Of a stretch of DNA of 64,000 nucleotides, positions 54,761-63,872 are shown one piece after another; positions within the stretch are counted from its first letter, which is position 1; the number at the start of each line of letters is the position of its first letter. This DNA is from Prevotella sp. MGM1. Lineage in GTDB: Bacteria > Bacteroidota > Bacteroidia > Bacteroidales > Bacteroidaceae. Below the pieces are notes generated by a model. It had not been told where the DNA came from. It ran no database searches and saw nothing but the letters and a program-made list of their open reading frames with translations. The stretch spans positions 1-64,000 of the forward strand of contig NZ_BEWV01000216.1 of assembly GCF_002933775.1 (NCBI RefSeq). The letters run 5' to 3'. The position numbers and the translations under genes are program-made.

Positions 54761-54792
54761 TATCGTACAAAAACTGTGACTATCGTACAAAA
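54761..54792 (-). promoter_or_regulatory. tandem 12-bp operator upstream of the GH2 gene
   Basis: Minus strand TTTTGTACGATA occurs twice, exactly, with 8 bp between (period 20, two helical turns), at about -43 to -74 from the predicted transcription start. This is the usual place for an activator. A looser third copy (TATCGCTACAATG, plus strand) lies at 54823-54835. Confidence 0.7.
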
Positions 54793-54882
54793 TTACGGTC
54801 AACGGCTCGTAAAAACGCCATATATCGCTACAATGACGGAAACTCACTGCCGACGACACGATGAACAGTCGTAAGCCACGAA

Positions 54883-57465
54883 CTATCTTTTCATCATCTT
54901 ACGTGAGAATGTACCCTCAGAAGATTTTACCTTGAGTATATACGCACCTCCGGCAAGCCGTCCGAGACCCATTATCTGCAGCGGAGCATTGTTGCCGGCA
55001 AAGTGATTGACGCCATATACCTTTGCACCGGTGATGGCATATATGCCTATCTCGACGTTCTGAGGTCTCTTAAGATTGAAGCCCAGCACTATATTATCCG
55101 CCATCGAGCTGCCGCTCCTCAAACTTACCCACTCTTCATTTTGACCGGCTACGATGCCGTCAATACCGTTCTTGTCCATACATGTGACACGGATGGTATC
55201 GAAACGTGTGGACTTGTCCACTACATTTGAACCGCTCTTTATCACAAACTCATACGTGCCGACGGCCGACGGCTTGCCTTCGAGTACCAGTTTCTGCTCT
55301 TTTATGGTACGTGTGAACTTGAAACCGTCCATCACCTTGCCAGGAACCTCCGTCCCGTCGGGATTTATCGACAGGTAAAGACTGGGCGTAGTGCAGTTCT
55401 TGTAATTGATAACGACGGGCACGATGCTGTCGCCGAGACTCACGTTCTGTTCCATCGCACCGTCGCCCACAAGAGTATAGCGTGTGAGGAACATGTCGGG
55501 CAGGTAGTATCCGAGGTGAGGAGGCTGGTTGTATGCCGTGTTCTGCCATGTTATACCCATGCGATACGTATGGTCGTGCATCAGCGTGGGAACACGGAAC
55601 TTCGTCTCAACGTTTGTAGTGAAGATGTTCAGATGAGCTGCGTCGCTGCCATCCCACAGTATCAGTTCCTCGCGCCAGTCGCCAAGAATGTCGGCAAGCA
55701 GGTTTGGAGTTTTCTTGGATCCGTTGCATGTAGACGAGTGAGCGATGTCATAGAAATTCTTTCCCGACTTCGGGTATATGCGGCTTGTGCCGTTACCGGT
55801 CCACTTGTCCATCTGGTTTCCGTCGAGAAGTTCGTCTTGCAGGTCGCCATCCCAGTAGGCACGGAAGTTAATGGAAGTTCCCTTATCGCTGATTGCCTGC
55901 CCAGTCACGGCGCTACGCTGCGACCTGTCTGCAGCCGAGCTGAACTCGAAACCACGGTTGTCAGCATCTATATCGGCAGCTATTCCGCGGCCGTTATCTC
56001 CGCCGGAGGTAGCGCTCCATATAATCTCTCCCGTTGCGGCATCGTGCAAATCCCATCCGTAGGGACTGCCTTCATGTACCTGGAACACCTCAAGCCCCGG
56101 GCGATCGGGTATCAGGTCGCTCAGATGTATAGCGTCTCCATGTCCATAGCCGGTGGCATAGAGCAGCTTTCCGTCGTTGTCTATGGCGCAAGAGCCCCAT
56201 ATTATCTCGTCGCATCCGTCACCATCGACATCGGAACAAGAGATATTATGGTTTCCATTGCCATAAGCCGTCTTGCTTCCGGCTCCCCCACGGGTATTCG
56301 TATTATAGGTAAAAGTCTCCTTCTTTCCGTCGGCATCCGTCAGTTCGACCGTCGTCTGCGACTTGGAGTAATGCAGCCATTTCTGCTTCAGGCGCTCGCC
56401 GTCGAAATCAACGGCCCAAAGAAATGCGTATGTATAATATCCGCGGCACATAACGGCACTCGGGTTCTTGTCCGGACCGTCGAGATATGCCACCGTGGCA
56501 AGATAGCGTTCTCCGCGGTTTCCGTACGATCCGTTATCGGTCTTGCCGCTCCGATCGTCCCAGTTGAACGATCCGGGCTTGTCTCCTCCATACTGCGCGT
56601 TGCGGTTAGGGTTATAGAATATGGTATGTATCGCCGCTCCTGTAAGTCCGTCGAACACAGTGAGATACTCCTGCCCGCTATTGATCCTTCCTGCCGAGGT
56701 GCGATGGTCTTTTGAATTGTCGGCACCCTTTATCTCGTCTTCCGTGGCAACCTGATTTACGTATGTGCCCGTCCCGTCAATACTTCCGGGAGCTGTCTTG
56801 CACACAAGCTCGGCCTTGCCGTCACCATCGAAGTCATATACGAGAAACTGGGTGTAATGCGCTCCGGCACGGATATTAGTTCCAAGATCTATCCGCCACA
56901 GTTTCTTACCGTCGAGTTTATAGCAGTCGAGAAATACGTTTCCGGTGTATCCGCTCTTGGAATTGTCCTGCGAGTTGGACGGATCCCACTTCAATATTAT
57001 CTCATAGTTTCCATCGCCATCCACGTCTCCCACGCTGCAATCGTTGGGAGTGTAGCTGTATGTCTGTCCGTCGGGCGATTTCCCGTCTGCCGGTTTGTCA
57101 AGCGGCAACGAACGGTAAATGTCTCCCCACGACGTAACAGCCTCCGTGGTGTCTCTCACCCCTCCCTGTTGATATGTCACAACCTGATACTTGCTGTTCG
57201 CATACCCCACAGGATCGACTATCGACGTTGTTCCGGTGATATTCTTTTTCAGCGACTGTCCGTCGCAAAGTACCTCAAAAACGGTGGAGTCGTTGTCAGT
57301 CCCGAGCATTCGCCAACTGACGAAACGGCCGTTACCGCTGCTTGCCGGCACGACCACCAGTCCGCGGTTGAGCTTTTCCATCTGGCTGACCGGTGTGTTC
57401 TGAGCGCCGGCACCCATAGGCAACACAGCCAACAAGGCTAATCCTAAATGTCTAAATCTTTTCAT
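54883..57465 (-). CDS. PL11 rhamnogalacturonan lyase
   Basis: Secreted lyase of 860 aa. A signal peptide (cut after GAGAQ, about 22) is followed by the PL11 domain (about 30-640), an eight-bladed propeller with calcium loops (VGDVDGDGNYE, YDFDGDGKAELVCK, SDVDGDGCDE), GHGDAIHLSDL, ADILGDWREELILWD and AYNQPPHLGYYLPD. It cuts rhamnogalacturonan I between galacturonate and rhamnose. After a linking Ig-like region (about 660-760) the C-terminus (NVEIGIYAITGAKVYG, then AGGAYILKVKSSEG) is a type IX sorting domain, placing it on the surface. It differs from the PL11 fusion at 40791-45335 and probably has a different mode (endo versus exo), which sequence alone cannot tell. Confidence 0.93.
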   Translation of the reverse strand: MKRFRHLGLALLAVLPMGAGAQNTPVSQMEKLNRGLVVVPASSGNGRFVSWRMLGTDNDSTVFEVLCDGQSLKKNITGTTSIVDPVGYANSKYQVVTYQQGGVRDTTEAVTSWGDIYRSLPLDKPADGKSPDGQTYSYTPNDCSVGDVDGDGNYEIILKWDPSNSQDNSKSGYTGNVFLDCYKLDGKKLWRIDLGTNIRAGAHYTQFLVYDFDGDGKAELVCKTAPGSIDGTGTYVNQVATEDEIKGADNSKDHRTSAGRINSGQEYLTVFDGLTGAAIHTIFYNPNRNAQYGGDKPGSFNWDDRSGKTDNGSYGNRGERYLATVAYLDGPDKNPSAVMCRGYYTYAFLWAVDFDGERLKQKWLHYSKSQTTVELTDADGKKETFTYNTNTRGGAGSKTAYGNGNHNISCSDVDGDGCDEIIWGSCAIDNDGKLLYATGYGHGDAIHLSDLIPDRPGLEVFQVHEGSPYGWDLHDAATGEIIWSATSGGDNGRGIAADIDADNRGFEFSSAADRSQRSAVTGQAISDKGTSINFRAYWDGDLQDELLDGNQMDKWTGNGTSRIYPKSGKNFYDIAHSSTCNGSKKTPNLLADILGDWREELILWDGSDAAHLNIFTTNVETKFRVPTLMHDHTYRMGITWQNTAYNQPPHLGYYLPDMFLTRYTLVGDGAMEQNVSLGDSIVPVVINYKNCTTPSLYLSINPDGTEVPGKVMDGFKFTRTIKEQKLVLEGKPSAVGTYEFVIKSGSNVVDKSTRFDTIRVTCMDKNGIDGIVAGQNEEWVSLRSGSSMADNIVLGFNLKRPQNVEIGIYAITGAKVYGVNHFAGNNAPLQIMGLGRLAGGAYILKVKSSEGTFSRKMMKR

Positions 57466-57494
57466 ATCAGTAGTAATAATTATAGTTTAATGTA

Positions 57495-57502
57495 CAAACT
57501 TA
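57495..57502 (-). promoter_or_regulatory. putative -7 element of the PL11 gene
   Basis: Minus strand TAAGTTTG fits TAnnTTTG, 30 bp before the start codon. No -33 match and no copy of the GH2 operator here. Confidence 0.45.
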
Positions 57503-57699
57503 CGACAAAATAGCTAAATTAATAACCTTTTGCTGTTTTTTAACATTTTATCCTCAATATTTCCGTTTTCCCCTTTCATTATGACGATTTGTCTATGCAG
57601 ACGTATTCACTCATCACTTATATTTCCGCCACACAAGCCATACGGGCAAACATTGGCTTCGCAAATCTCTGCATACCGGTATACCGGTTCTCAAGACTG

Positions 57700-58659
57700 T
57701 CACCACTTCACACGTCCGTACTTCTCTTTATACCACAGTTGCCATGCGTTCACCATATTCTGCCAAATCACGTATGCTCCCGGAGCCACGGCCGCGAGAG
57801 GATTGAGAAACGTGACAGTGAGCCATATCGCCACCACAGTATTTTTCTGGCCGAGCGCCTGACCTGCACTGATATTGTCGCCGTATGGCCGTCCTACTCC
57901 CTTGCCGAGCGAGAAAAGCACAAGAGCGACCACAAGCGGCAAGGAAAGAAGACCCACGAGTACGACACCTGTCACCGAAGAATAGAGAATGTTGTGCACC
58001 GTAAGTCCGGTGACTACAGCCAGATTAAAGCACCACATATAGAAACCGAAGTTTCTCGTGCGGCAGATGCGTTCGTTGAGACGGGGCAGAAATTTACGGG
58101 TGAGCACGGCAAGCACCAACGGTGCCACAAGCACCGAGGCCACATTGCGCAATACAAGCAGCGACGTGGCCACGAAAGGTATGTGCGCCTCTTTCTCGAC
58201 AAAAGGGAAAAGAACGGGGATGATGAGCGATGTGACGAGATTGTCTATGATAGTGAAAATTGTCAGCGAGGCTATGCTGCCACCAAGCTTCTCGGTCACT
58301 ACCGCGGCAGCGGCGGCCGTGGGACATACCACACAGACGAAAGCGCCTTCGAGAACGAGTTTCAGACCCTCATCGTCGACAGACGTGATGAGCCACACGA
58401 GAGCTACAGAAATGGCTACACGGGCTATCTGGAGCCACAAATGCCACGGCCGCGGCTTCATGTCACGGAGTTGTATCTTACAGAACGTGACATAAAGGAT
58501 AAGAAACATACCGTAAGGCAGCGTATCAACCAGAACCGGCCCGACGGTGTAGCCAACAGGTTCAAGCAGCTCCACGTTAGAAAAAAGCAGATAAAATACC
58601 GTGCCAACGCATATTGAAACGGGTAAAGTCCATTTCTTGACAAAAGAAACTATGCTCAT
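57700..58659 (-). CDS. BASS-family (bile acid:sodium symporter-like) transporter
   Basis: Inner-membrane protein of 319 aa with about nine to ten hydrophobic segments. Family features are PTAAAAAVVTEKLGGS (about 113-128) and the crossing-helix block SAGQALGQKNTVVAIWLTV near 270. Members carry organic anions such as bile acids, pantothenate or keto acids with sodium; the substrate here is unknown. It stands alone on the minus strand, diverging from the TonB receptor gene. The best -7 element is so close to the ATG that the mRNA may be nearly leaderless, or the real start may lie downstream. Confidence 0.85.
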   Translation of the reverse strand: MSIVSFVKKWTLPVSICVGTVFYLLFSNVELLEPVGYTVGPVLVDTLPYGMFLILYVTFCKIQLRDMKPRPWHLWLQIARVAISVALVWLITSVDDEGLKLVLEGAFVCVVCPTAAAAAVVTEKLGGSIASLTIFTIIDNLVTSLIIPVLFPFVEKEAHIPFVATSLLVLRNVASVLVAPLVLAVLTRKFLPRLNERICRTRNFGFYMWCFNLAVVTGLTVHNILYSSVTGVVLVGLLSLPLVVALVLFSLGKGVGRPYGDNISAGQALGQKNTVVAIWLTVTFLNPLAAVAPGAYVIWQNMVNAWQLWYKEKYGRVKW

Positions 58660-58667
58660 AACGGATG

Positions 58668-58675
58668 CAAAGGTA
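58668..58675 (-). promoter_or_regulatory. putative -7 element of the BASS transporter gene
   Basis: Minus strand TACCTTTG fits TAnnTTTG only 9 bp before the ATG. If real, the leader would be 2-3 nt. Confidence 0.35.
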
Positions 58676-58854
58676 GCAAAATAATGCGACTAAAAACGGT
58701 TGACGACAGAAAATATGCATAGGGATATGTATCGCTACAATGCCTGTAACGAAATATTCTCTGATGTATATTTCCAATAAGAGAAATAACAACCCTACAC
58801 CCAAACCATGATAAATATTTTTCTGTCAAACTGTCTTTTTTTCATTTTTATTGC

Positions 58855-58862
58855 TATCTTTG
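58855..58862 (+). promoter_or_regulatory. putative -7 element of the TonB receptor gene
   Basis: TATCTTTG fits TAnnTTTG, 53 bp before the start codon. The -33 region is T-rich without TTTG. Confidence 0.5.
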
Positions 58863-58866
58863 CCGC

Positions 58867-58892
58867 CCGCAAGGTAAAATCCTGCGGTTTTT
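58867..58892 (+). terminator. terminator-like hairpin at the start of the TonB receptor mRNA
   Basis: CCGCAAGG and CCTGCGG pair with one bulged A around a 6-nt loop, followed at once by TTTTT. It sits almost on the predicted transcription start (about 58868), so it could be an attenuator or a 5'-protecting stem. Confidence 0.45.
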
Positions 58893-58914
58893 ATTAACAT
58901 CATTTATTAACTTT

Positions 58915-60987
58915 ATGTACAAGACAAACTCAAACAAGAGGGATGTGTTCAAGTTCCACCGTTTCGGACACAAAGGATACTCTCTCTTTGCCAGCTTGGG
59001 TCGCGAGGTGCTCATCGGTACACTCAGCGTTGTCACACTGTCGCACGCAAAGGCCGACGGAGTGAGCGTCGAGCCTGTGACAGCCGATACCACCGCGGTG
59101 CGTACCGACAGGGAACTGTCGCTCGAAGAGGTGAACATCACCGGATCGAGGGCGCCGCTGACAAGAAGCCAGGCAGCGAGAATGGTAACCGTACTGGAAC
59201 GCGACGAGATCGCGCAGGCTCCGGTACAAAGTATTAACGACTTGCTGAAATACGCCGTGGGAGCGGATGTCAGGCAGCGCGGACCGATTGGAGCGCAGAC
59301 GGACATCAGCCTCAGGGGCAGCAACAACGAGCAGATCACAATACTGCTCAACGGCATCAACATCTGCGACCCGCAGACAGGCCATAACACTTTCGATTTC
59401 CCGGTTGACATTAGTGAAATCGAACGGATAGAAGTTCTCGAAGGACCCGCCGGACGTGTATATGGCACATCATCACTACTCGGAGCAATAAACATCATCA
59501 CCAAAACACCGGCACGCAGCAGCATCGACGCACATGCGGAAGCGGGGTCGTATGGTTATGCGGCTGCGGGAGCGAGAGCAAACATTGCACGAGGCAAATG
59601 GAACAACCAGCTATCGGGAGGATATACCCGCAGTGACGGATATAGCCGCAACAAGGCCGGAGGACTGAACGCCGACTTCAGTGGCGGCAAGAGTTTCTAT
59701 CAGGGCAACTATACCGATGACGACATGATCGTGAAATGGCACGCAGGAATAAGCACGAAAGATTTCGGCTCAAACACGTTCTACGGCGTGAAGTGGGACG
59801 ACCAGTTCGAGCACGTCACCAAGACGTTCACAGCCATCCAGGCCGAGAATCGCAGAGGACGTTTCAGAATAAAACCGTCCATATACTGGAACCGCACGGC
59901 CGACCGGTTCGAGCTGTTCCGCAACGCACCTGAAAAATCGAAGTTCAACTATCACCGCTCCGATGTATTCGGAGTGAACATCAACAGTTATTTCGACTGG
60001 GCACTGGGACGCACGGCCATCGGTGCAGAGCTGCGCAATGAGGACGTAATCAGCACATCGCTGGGCGAGCCTCTAGACAAGCCGCACCACATACACGGCA
60101 CAGACCGCGACTATACCGGCGGACTGAACAGGACTAACATCAGTTTTGTGGTCGAACACAACATCCTGCTCAGACGTTTCACACTTTCTGCCGGACTCGT
60201 GGCGGCGAAAAACTCATGGAACAACATGAACATGCGCGTATACCCGGGCATCGACGCAAGTTACCGGATAGGGCACGACTGGAAAGTATATGCCTCGTGG
60301 AACACGTCGCTGCGCATGCCGTCGGTGACAGAACTCTACTACACGCAAGAGGGATACAAGGCTGACAAATATCTGAAACCGGAAGAAATGTCGGCATTCG
60401 AGGCGGGTGTCAAATACGGAGGACGCTGCGTGACGGCAAGCGCAAACGTATATTACAACCACTGCACAAACCTCATCGACTGGATACGGCACACTGACCT
60501 TGGCCCTGACGCCCCATGGGAATCAGTGAACTTCACTGAAGTGAACGCTGTAGGCATGTCAGCATCTGTACGTGTCGACTTGGCACGGCTCATGCCAGGA
60601 CAGCGTGTCCTGAGGTCATTCAACGTGGCATACAGCTACATAGACCAGTCGAAAGACGAGCAAGCGAACATACAGAGCAAGTACTCGCTCGAATATCTGA
60701 GACACAAGGTGGTGGCATCGATGCACGCCGACATACTGCCATCGCTACGGCTCGGAGTGTACTACCGCTTTCAGGAACGCACCGGAACATACGCAGACGC
60801 TGCCGGAACGGTGCTATCATACAGCCCGTACTCCATCGTCGACACGCGCCTGTCGTGGCACGCCTCGGGATACAAGCTTTACGTAGAGGCCAACAATGTA
60901 TTCGACAAGTCTTACGTTGACTATGGCAACATTCCGCAACCAGGCGCATGGATAATGGCCGGCGCGGTATTCAACGTGAAACTGTAA
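58915..60987 (+). CDS. BtuB-like TonB-dependent outer-membrane receptor
   Basis: 690 aa, the size of a siderophore or vitamin receptor rather than a SusC. The N-terminus is an extended signal (KFHRFGHKGYSLFASLGREV, then a hydrophobic stretch ending THSHAKA-like LSHAKADG) seen in many Bacteroidota receptors. The TonB box/plug start is LEEVNITGSRAP (about 66-77), and the plug (to about 205) has DISLRGSNNEQITILLNGI and VLEGPAGRVYGTSSLLGAIN. The 22-strand barrel ends in AGAVFNVKL. No SusD, ABC transporter or cobalamin riboswitch is nearby, so cobalamin, heme or a siderophore are all possible. Confidence 0.9.
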   Translation: MYKTNSNKRDVFKFHRFGHKGYSLFASLGREVLIGTLSVVTLSHAKADGVSVEPVTADTTAVRTDRELSLEEVNITGSRAPLTRSQAARMVTVLERDEIAQAPVQSINDLLKYAVGADVRQRGPIGAQTDISLRGSNNEQITILLNGINICDPQTGHNTFDFPVDISEIERIEVLEGPAGRVYGTSSLLGAINIITKTPARSSIDAHAEAGSYGYAAAGARANIARGKWNNQLSGGYTRSDGYSRNKAGGLNADFSGGKSFYQGNYTDDDMIVKWHAGISTKDFGSNTFYGVKWDDQFEHVTKTFTAIQAENRRGRFRIKPSIYWNRTADRFELFRNAPEKSKFNYHRSDVFGVNINSYFDWALGRTAIGAELRNEDVISTSLGEPLDKPHHIHGTDRDYTGGLNRTNISFVVEHNILLRRFTLSAGLVAAKNSWNNMNMRVYPGIDASYRIGHDWKVYASWNTSLRMPSVTELYYTQEGYKADKYLKPEEMSAFEAGVKYGGRCVTASANVYYNHCTNLIDWIRHTDLGPDAPWESVNFTEVNAVGMSASVRVDLARLMPGQRVLRSFNVAYSYIDQSKDEQANIQSKYSLEYLRHKVVASMHADILPSLRLGVYYRFQERTGTYADAAGTVLSYSPYSIVDTRLSWHASGYKLYVEANNVFDKSYVDYGNIPQPGAWIMAGAVFNVKL

Positions 60988-61002
60988 AGACGACATAAAA
61001 CA

Positions 61003-61047
61003 AGAACTCCATGCTTCATGCCGAACAGGCACTACGCATGGAGTTCT
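61003..61047 (+). terminator. hairpin downstream of the TonB receptor gene
   Basis: 12-bp perfect stem AGAACTCCATGC / GCATGGAGTTCT with a 21-nt loop, 15 bp after the stop. Followed by CATTATATAT. Confidence 0.6.
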
Positions 61048-61191
61048 CATTATATATAAAAGCCCTTAAAGTTATATTCCTTTCCGCTTATTCACTTACC
61101 GTTCTCCGAACGATTGCTTAAAAACCGCCAATCGGCTACCATAACGCCCTTACTCACTATTATCATGACTTAACCATCAGCGACTTGCCGC

Positions 61192-62601
61192 TCACTTCTT
61201 CAGACGGAACGAGTTTTCGATACTGTTAAGTTCCTCCACAAAGGCTTTATCCACCTTTAAACGCTGCTCAACAGTGGAACAACTGTGGATTACGGTAGAG
61301 TGATCGCGATTGCCGATAAGCTGCCCTATGCGAGAGGCCGGCATCTTGGTGTATTTCTGAGCGAAATACATCGACACCTGACGCACTGTCACATAGTCGC
61401 GCTTACGGCTGCGGCTAAACACGTTCTGTTGAGTCACGTTATAGTGAGTACACACTTTTTCAAGAATATCATCCACGGTAAGAGGGCGGTTGTCTACCTT
61501 CACGGCACGTTTGATGACCCGCTCGGCCAAGTGCATGTCTATATTGCAGTTGTATACCACCGAATAAGCCATCAGCGAGTTAATAACCCCTTCGAGATCA
61601 CGCACGCTGCCATTGGCCGTCTCGGCTATAAATCCGATTACATTATCAGGGATTTTAAGACCATCGCGGCGGCATTTCGATTTCAGAATGTCTATGCATA
61701 ACTGCACGTTGGGCTTTTCAAGCTCAGCAATGAGTCCGCAACTGAACCTGGTAAGCAACCGGTCTTTCATTCCCTGCAACTCTACCGGCGGGCGGTCGCT
61801 TGCCAGTATTATCTGCTTTCCGTTGCGGAAAAGATGATTGAAGATATGGAAAAAAGTGTCGAGAGTCTTCGGAGCCGTCGCCCACTCCTGTATATCATCG
61901 ACGATGAGCACGTCGATAGACTGATAGAAATTGATAAAGTCGTTCGTGGTGTTCTGCCGTGTGGAGTCGGTATACTGCACCTGAAAAAGCCTTGCGCTTA
62001 CATAAAGCACGCGCTTGGCAGGATACATCTCCTTACAGCGCACACCGATGGCATTGACAAGATGGGTTTTCCCACATCCCGAAGGTCCGTATATGAAGAA
62101 AGGATTGAATGTAGACTTCCCCGGATGCTCCGCAATGGAAAGTCCCACCGTGCGCGGCAGCTTGTTGCTCTCGCCCTCTATATAGTTATTAAAAGTCTGA
62201 CGAGTGTTCAACTGCGGGTTAAGTTCCTGCGAAACAGCGGCATTTGCCGTCCTCGCTGCCTCACCGCCACGTGCCGTAGCCTGCGGAGCACTGATCTCGG
62301 CAGGCTCTTCCGCCTCCACCTCCTGGGCTATATTGTGGGCCTTGTCCACCACTATGCGATAACGCAACTTAACGCTTGTGCCGAAACAATGTGTCAGAAC
62401 CTTGCCCAGAAGACCTATATAATATTGCTCCAAGTACTCATAAACATATTGACTCGGTACCTGAACCAACAGCGTCCGTGCCTCAACGGAGTAAGACTCG
62501 AAGACTATCGGTTGAAACCAAGTGTTGAACTGCTGCTCCGTGACATTCTCCTTAATCAGTGTAAGGCACTTGTCCCAGAGCATCTTATGCTTATTTACCA
62601 T
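61192..62601 (-). CDS. dnaA: chromosomal replication initiator protein DnaA
   Basis: Replication initiator and transcription factor, 469 aa from ATG 62601. That start is chosen because MLWDKCLTLIKENVTEQQF then sits at the normal N-terminus; the frame extends 30 residues upstream into AT-rich DNA. Domain I (1-90), linker (about 90-140), AAA+ domain with Walker A GPSGCGKTH (K178), Walker B VLIVDDIQEW and sensor ILASDRPP, and C-terminal DNA-binding helix-turn-helix with GQLIGNRDHSTVIHSC. All elements are intact. It is flanked by unrelated genes rather than dnaN, as is common in Bacteroidota. One DnaA-box-like site lies upstream, suggesting self-regulation. Confidence 0.97.
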   Translation of the reverse strand: MVNKHKMLWDKCLTLIKENVTEQQFNTWFQPIVFESYSVEARTLLVQVPSQYVYEYLEQYYIGLLGKVLTHCFGTSVKLRYRIVVDKAHNIAQEVEAEEPAEISAPQATARGGEAARTANAAVSQELNPQLNTRQTFNNYIEGESNKLPRTVGLSIAEHPGKSTFNPFFIYGPSGCGKTHLVNAIGVRCKEMYPAKRVLYVSARLFQVQYTDSTRQNTTNDFINFYQSIDVLIVDDIQEWATAPKTLDTFFHIFNHLFRNGKQIILASDRPPVELQGMKDRLLTRFSCGLIAELEKPNVQLCIDILKSKCRRDGLKIPDNVIGFIAETANGSVRDLEGVINSLMAYSVVYNCNIDMHLAERVIKRAVKVDNRPLTVDDILEKVCTHYNVTQQNVFSRSRKRDYVTVRQVSMYFAQKYTKMPASRIGQLIGNRDHSTVIHSCSTVEQRLKVDKAFVEELNSIENSFRLKK

Positions 62602-62969
62602 CAGAGTATATTTATCGTTATTATATAATCCGATAAGGATTACATCATTATTAGCGAATGCAAATTTCGCTTTTTTTTCCGAAATAGACAAATTTTAAGT
62701 TTCGAACTTTACATGTCCGGCAACACGTAAGTCACTTATCCACGGCACATTAAGTGTAAACCAGCCATTTTTCATGTCTAAATAAGGACACTTACCACCA
62801 ACCCACTGTGTCTCAGCCGTTTAAAATCATAAAACCATCAAAAGACATTTAAAGTGCTTTCAATGGCTTTTCAGACTTAAAACCCATATTCACAATACAT
62901 TCCGCATAATCCGGAACATCATGACATGCGTCTTCATACAATTTAGACGAAATAAAAATCAGGCAATCC
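62602..62969. other. AT-rich intergenic region between dnaA and the MCE gene
   Basis: 368 bp without a gene. It contains one DnaA-box-like site and three copies of a CACTTA core: CACTTATCC (62735), CACTTACCA (near 62791) and, inverted, TTAAGTGT (near 62750). Too few boxes for a convincing origin. Confidence 0.4.
62736..62744 (+). promoter_or_regulatory. DnaA-box-like site
   Basis: TTATCCACG matches eight of nine positions of TTATNCACA, 135 bp upstream of the dnaA start. Plausible autoregulatory site. Confidence 0.45.
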
Positions 62970-63872
62970 TTATTTGGCTTTCCGTCCGAATACGGAGAAA
63001 TGTACGTATCGCTTGGGATGCTGTTTGAGATCTATCATCAATGAATCGGCATCGCGCATGGTGGCCGTCAGATTATTATAAAGCTCCGGATCACGCATGA
63101 GCAACCCGAAAGTACCCTCGTCGCTGTTCATCTTCTCCGTAAGATCATGCACATTTGCGAGCGTGGCATCAACCTTTGCCATGGTCGAGGCAACGTCTAC
63201 GGCTGTCAATTGTGCGGTCAGTTTGTCCGTATTGTCGAGCACTTTATTTGCTTTTTCCATCATTCCGGGTACGTTTCTATTCAGACCGGCCATCAGCCTG
63301 TTGGTCTCCCTGGTGGTAACCATAAGTTCCGAGGTTATCTGATCCACATTATGAATAGAATTTAAAAGCGCCTTATCGTACAGAAGCATATTCAGACCGG
63401 CCATTATCGAGTCGAGCTTCGGCAACATCTTCTCCACCGTAGGTATCATCGCCGCCGCACGTCCGAGCATTCCGGCATCCTTGTTTCCGATGATAGTGTC
63501 GCCCACGACCAGGTGCTCCAACGGATTTCCGGTAAGCATCAGGTTCACTTTAATATTACCGAGCATGTCACTCTCTATCTCGGCTGTCGAGCCTTTGGGC
63601 AGCCGTAAGTTCTTGTCAAGTCCCACAACGGCTATTATCTCGCCCGTCTTATTATAATTGTATATAATGTCTTTCACCACACCGACCTTATAACCTGCGG
63701 CATATACGGGACTCGACGCAGACAAACCGCTGATGTCATCGAATGCCACATAATATGTATCCTCGTTTGAATAAAGGCTCAATCCTTTCAGGAATTGCAG
63801 TCCGAAGAAAAGAACCACAATACCAGCTATGGCCACAAGTGCTATCTGCACTTCCTTATTAAAGAATTTCAT
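62970..63872 (-). CDS. mlaD: MCE-family lipid transport protein (MlaD-like)
   Basis: 300 aa, anchored in the inner membrane by one N-terminal helix (about 8-30) with the periplasmic MCE beta-barrel at about 38-125 (YYVAFDDISGLSASSPVYAAGYKVGVV, here cited only as a region, and GSTAEIESDMLGNIKVNL-like core). A long helical tail (150-270) follows, which may form the needle of a hexameric channel. Such proteins carry phospholipids between inner and outer membrane with an MlaFE ABC transporter, not present here. Its ATG overlaps the TGA of the upstream amidase-like gene by four bases (ATGA), so the two are translationally coupled. Confidence 0.88.
   Translation of the reverse strand: MKFFNKEVQIALVAIAGIVVLFFGLQFLKGLSLYSNEDTYYVAFDDISGLSASSPVYAAGYKVGVVKDIIYNYNKTGEIIAVVGLDKNLRLPKGSTAEIESDMLGNIKVNLMLTGNPLEHLVVGDTIIGNKDAGMLGRAAAMIPTVEKMLPKLDSIMAGLNMLLYDKALLNSIHNVDQITSELMVTTRETNRLMAGLNRNVPGMMEKANKVLDNTDKLTAQLTAVDVASTMAKVDATLANVHDLTEKMNSDEGTFGLLMRDPELYNNLTATMRDADSLMIDLKQHPKRYVHFSVFGRKAK

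Noticed and set aside
58680-58914. Cobalamin riboswitch before the BtuB-like receptor gene
   Set aside because: The leader is only about 50 nt after the promoter and has no B12-box-like core.
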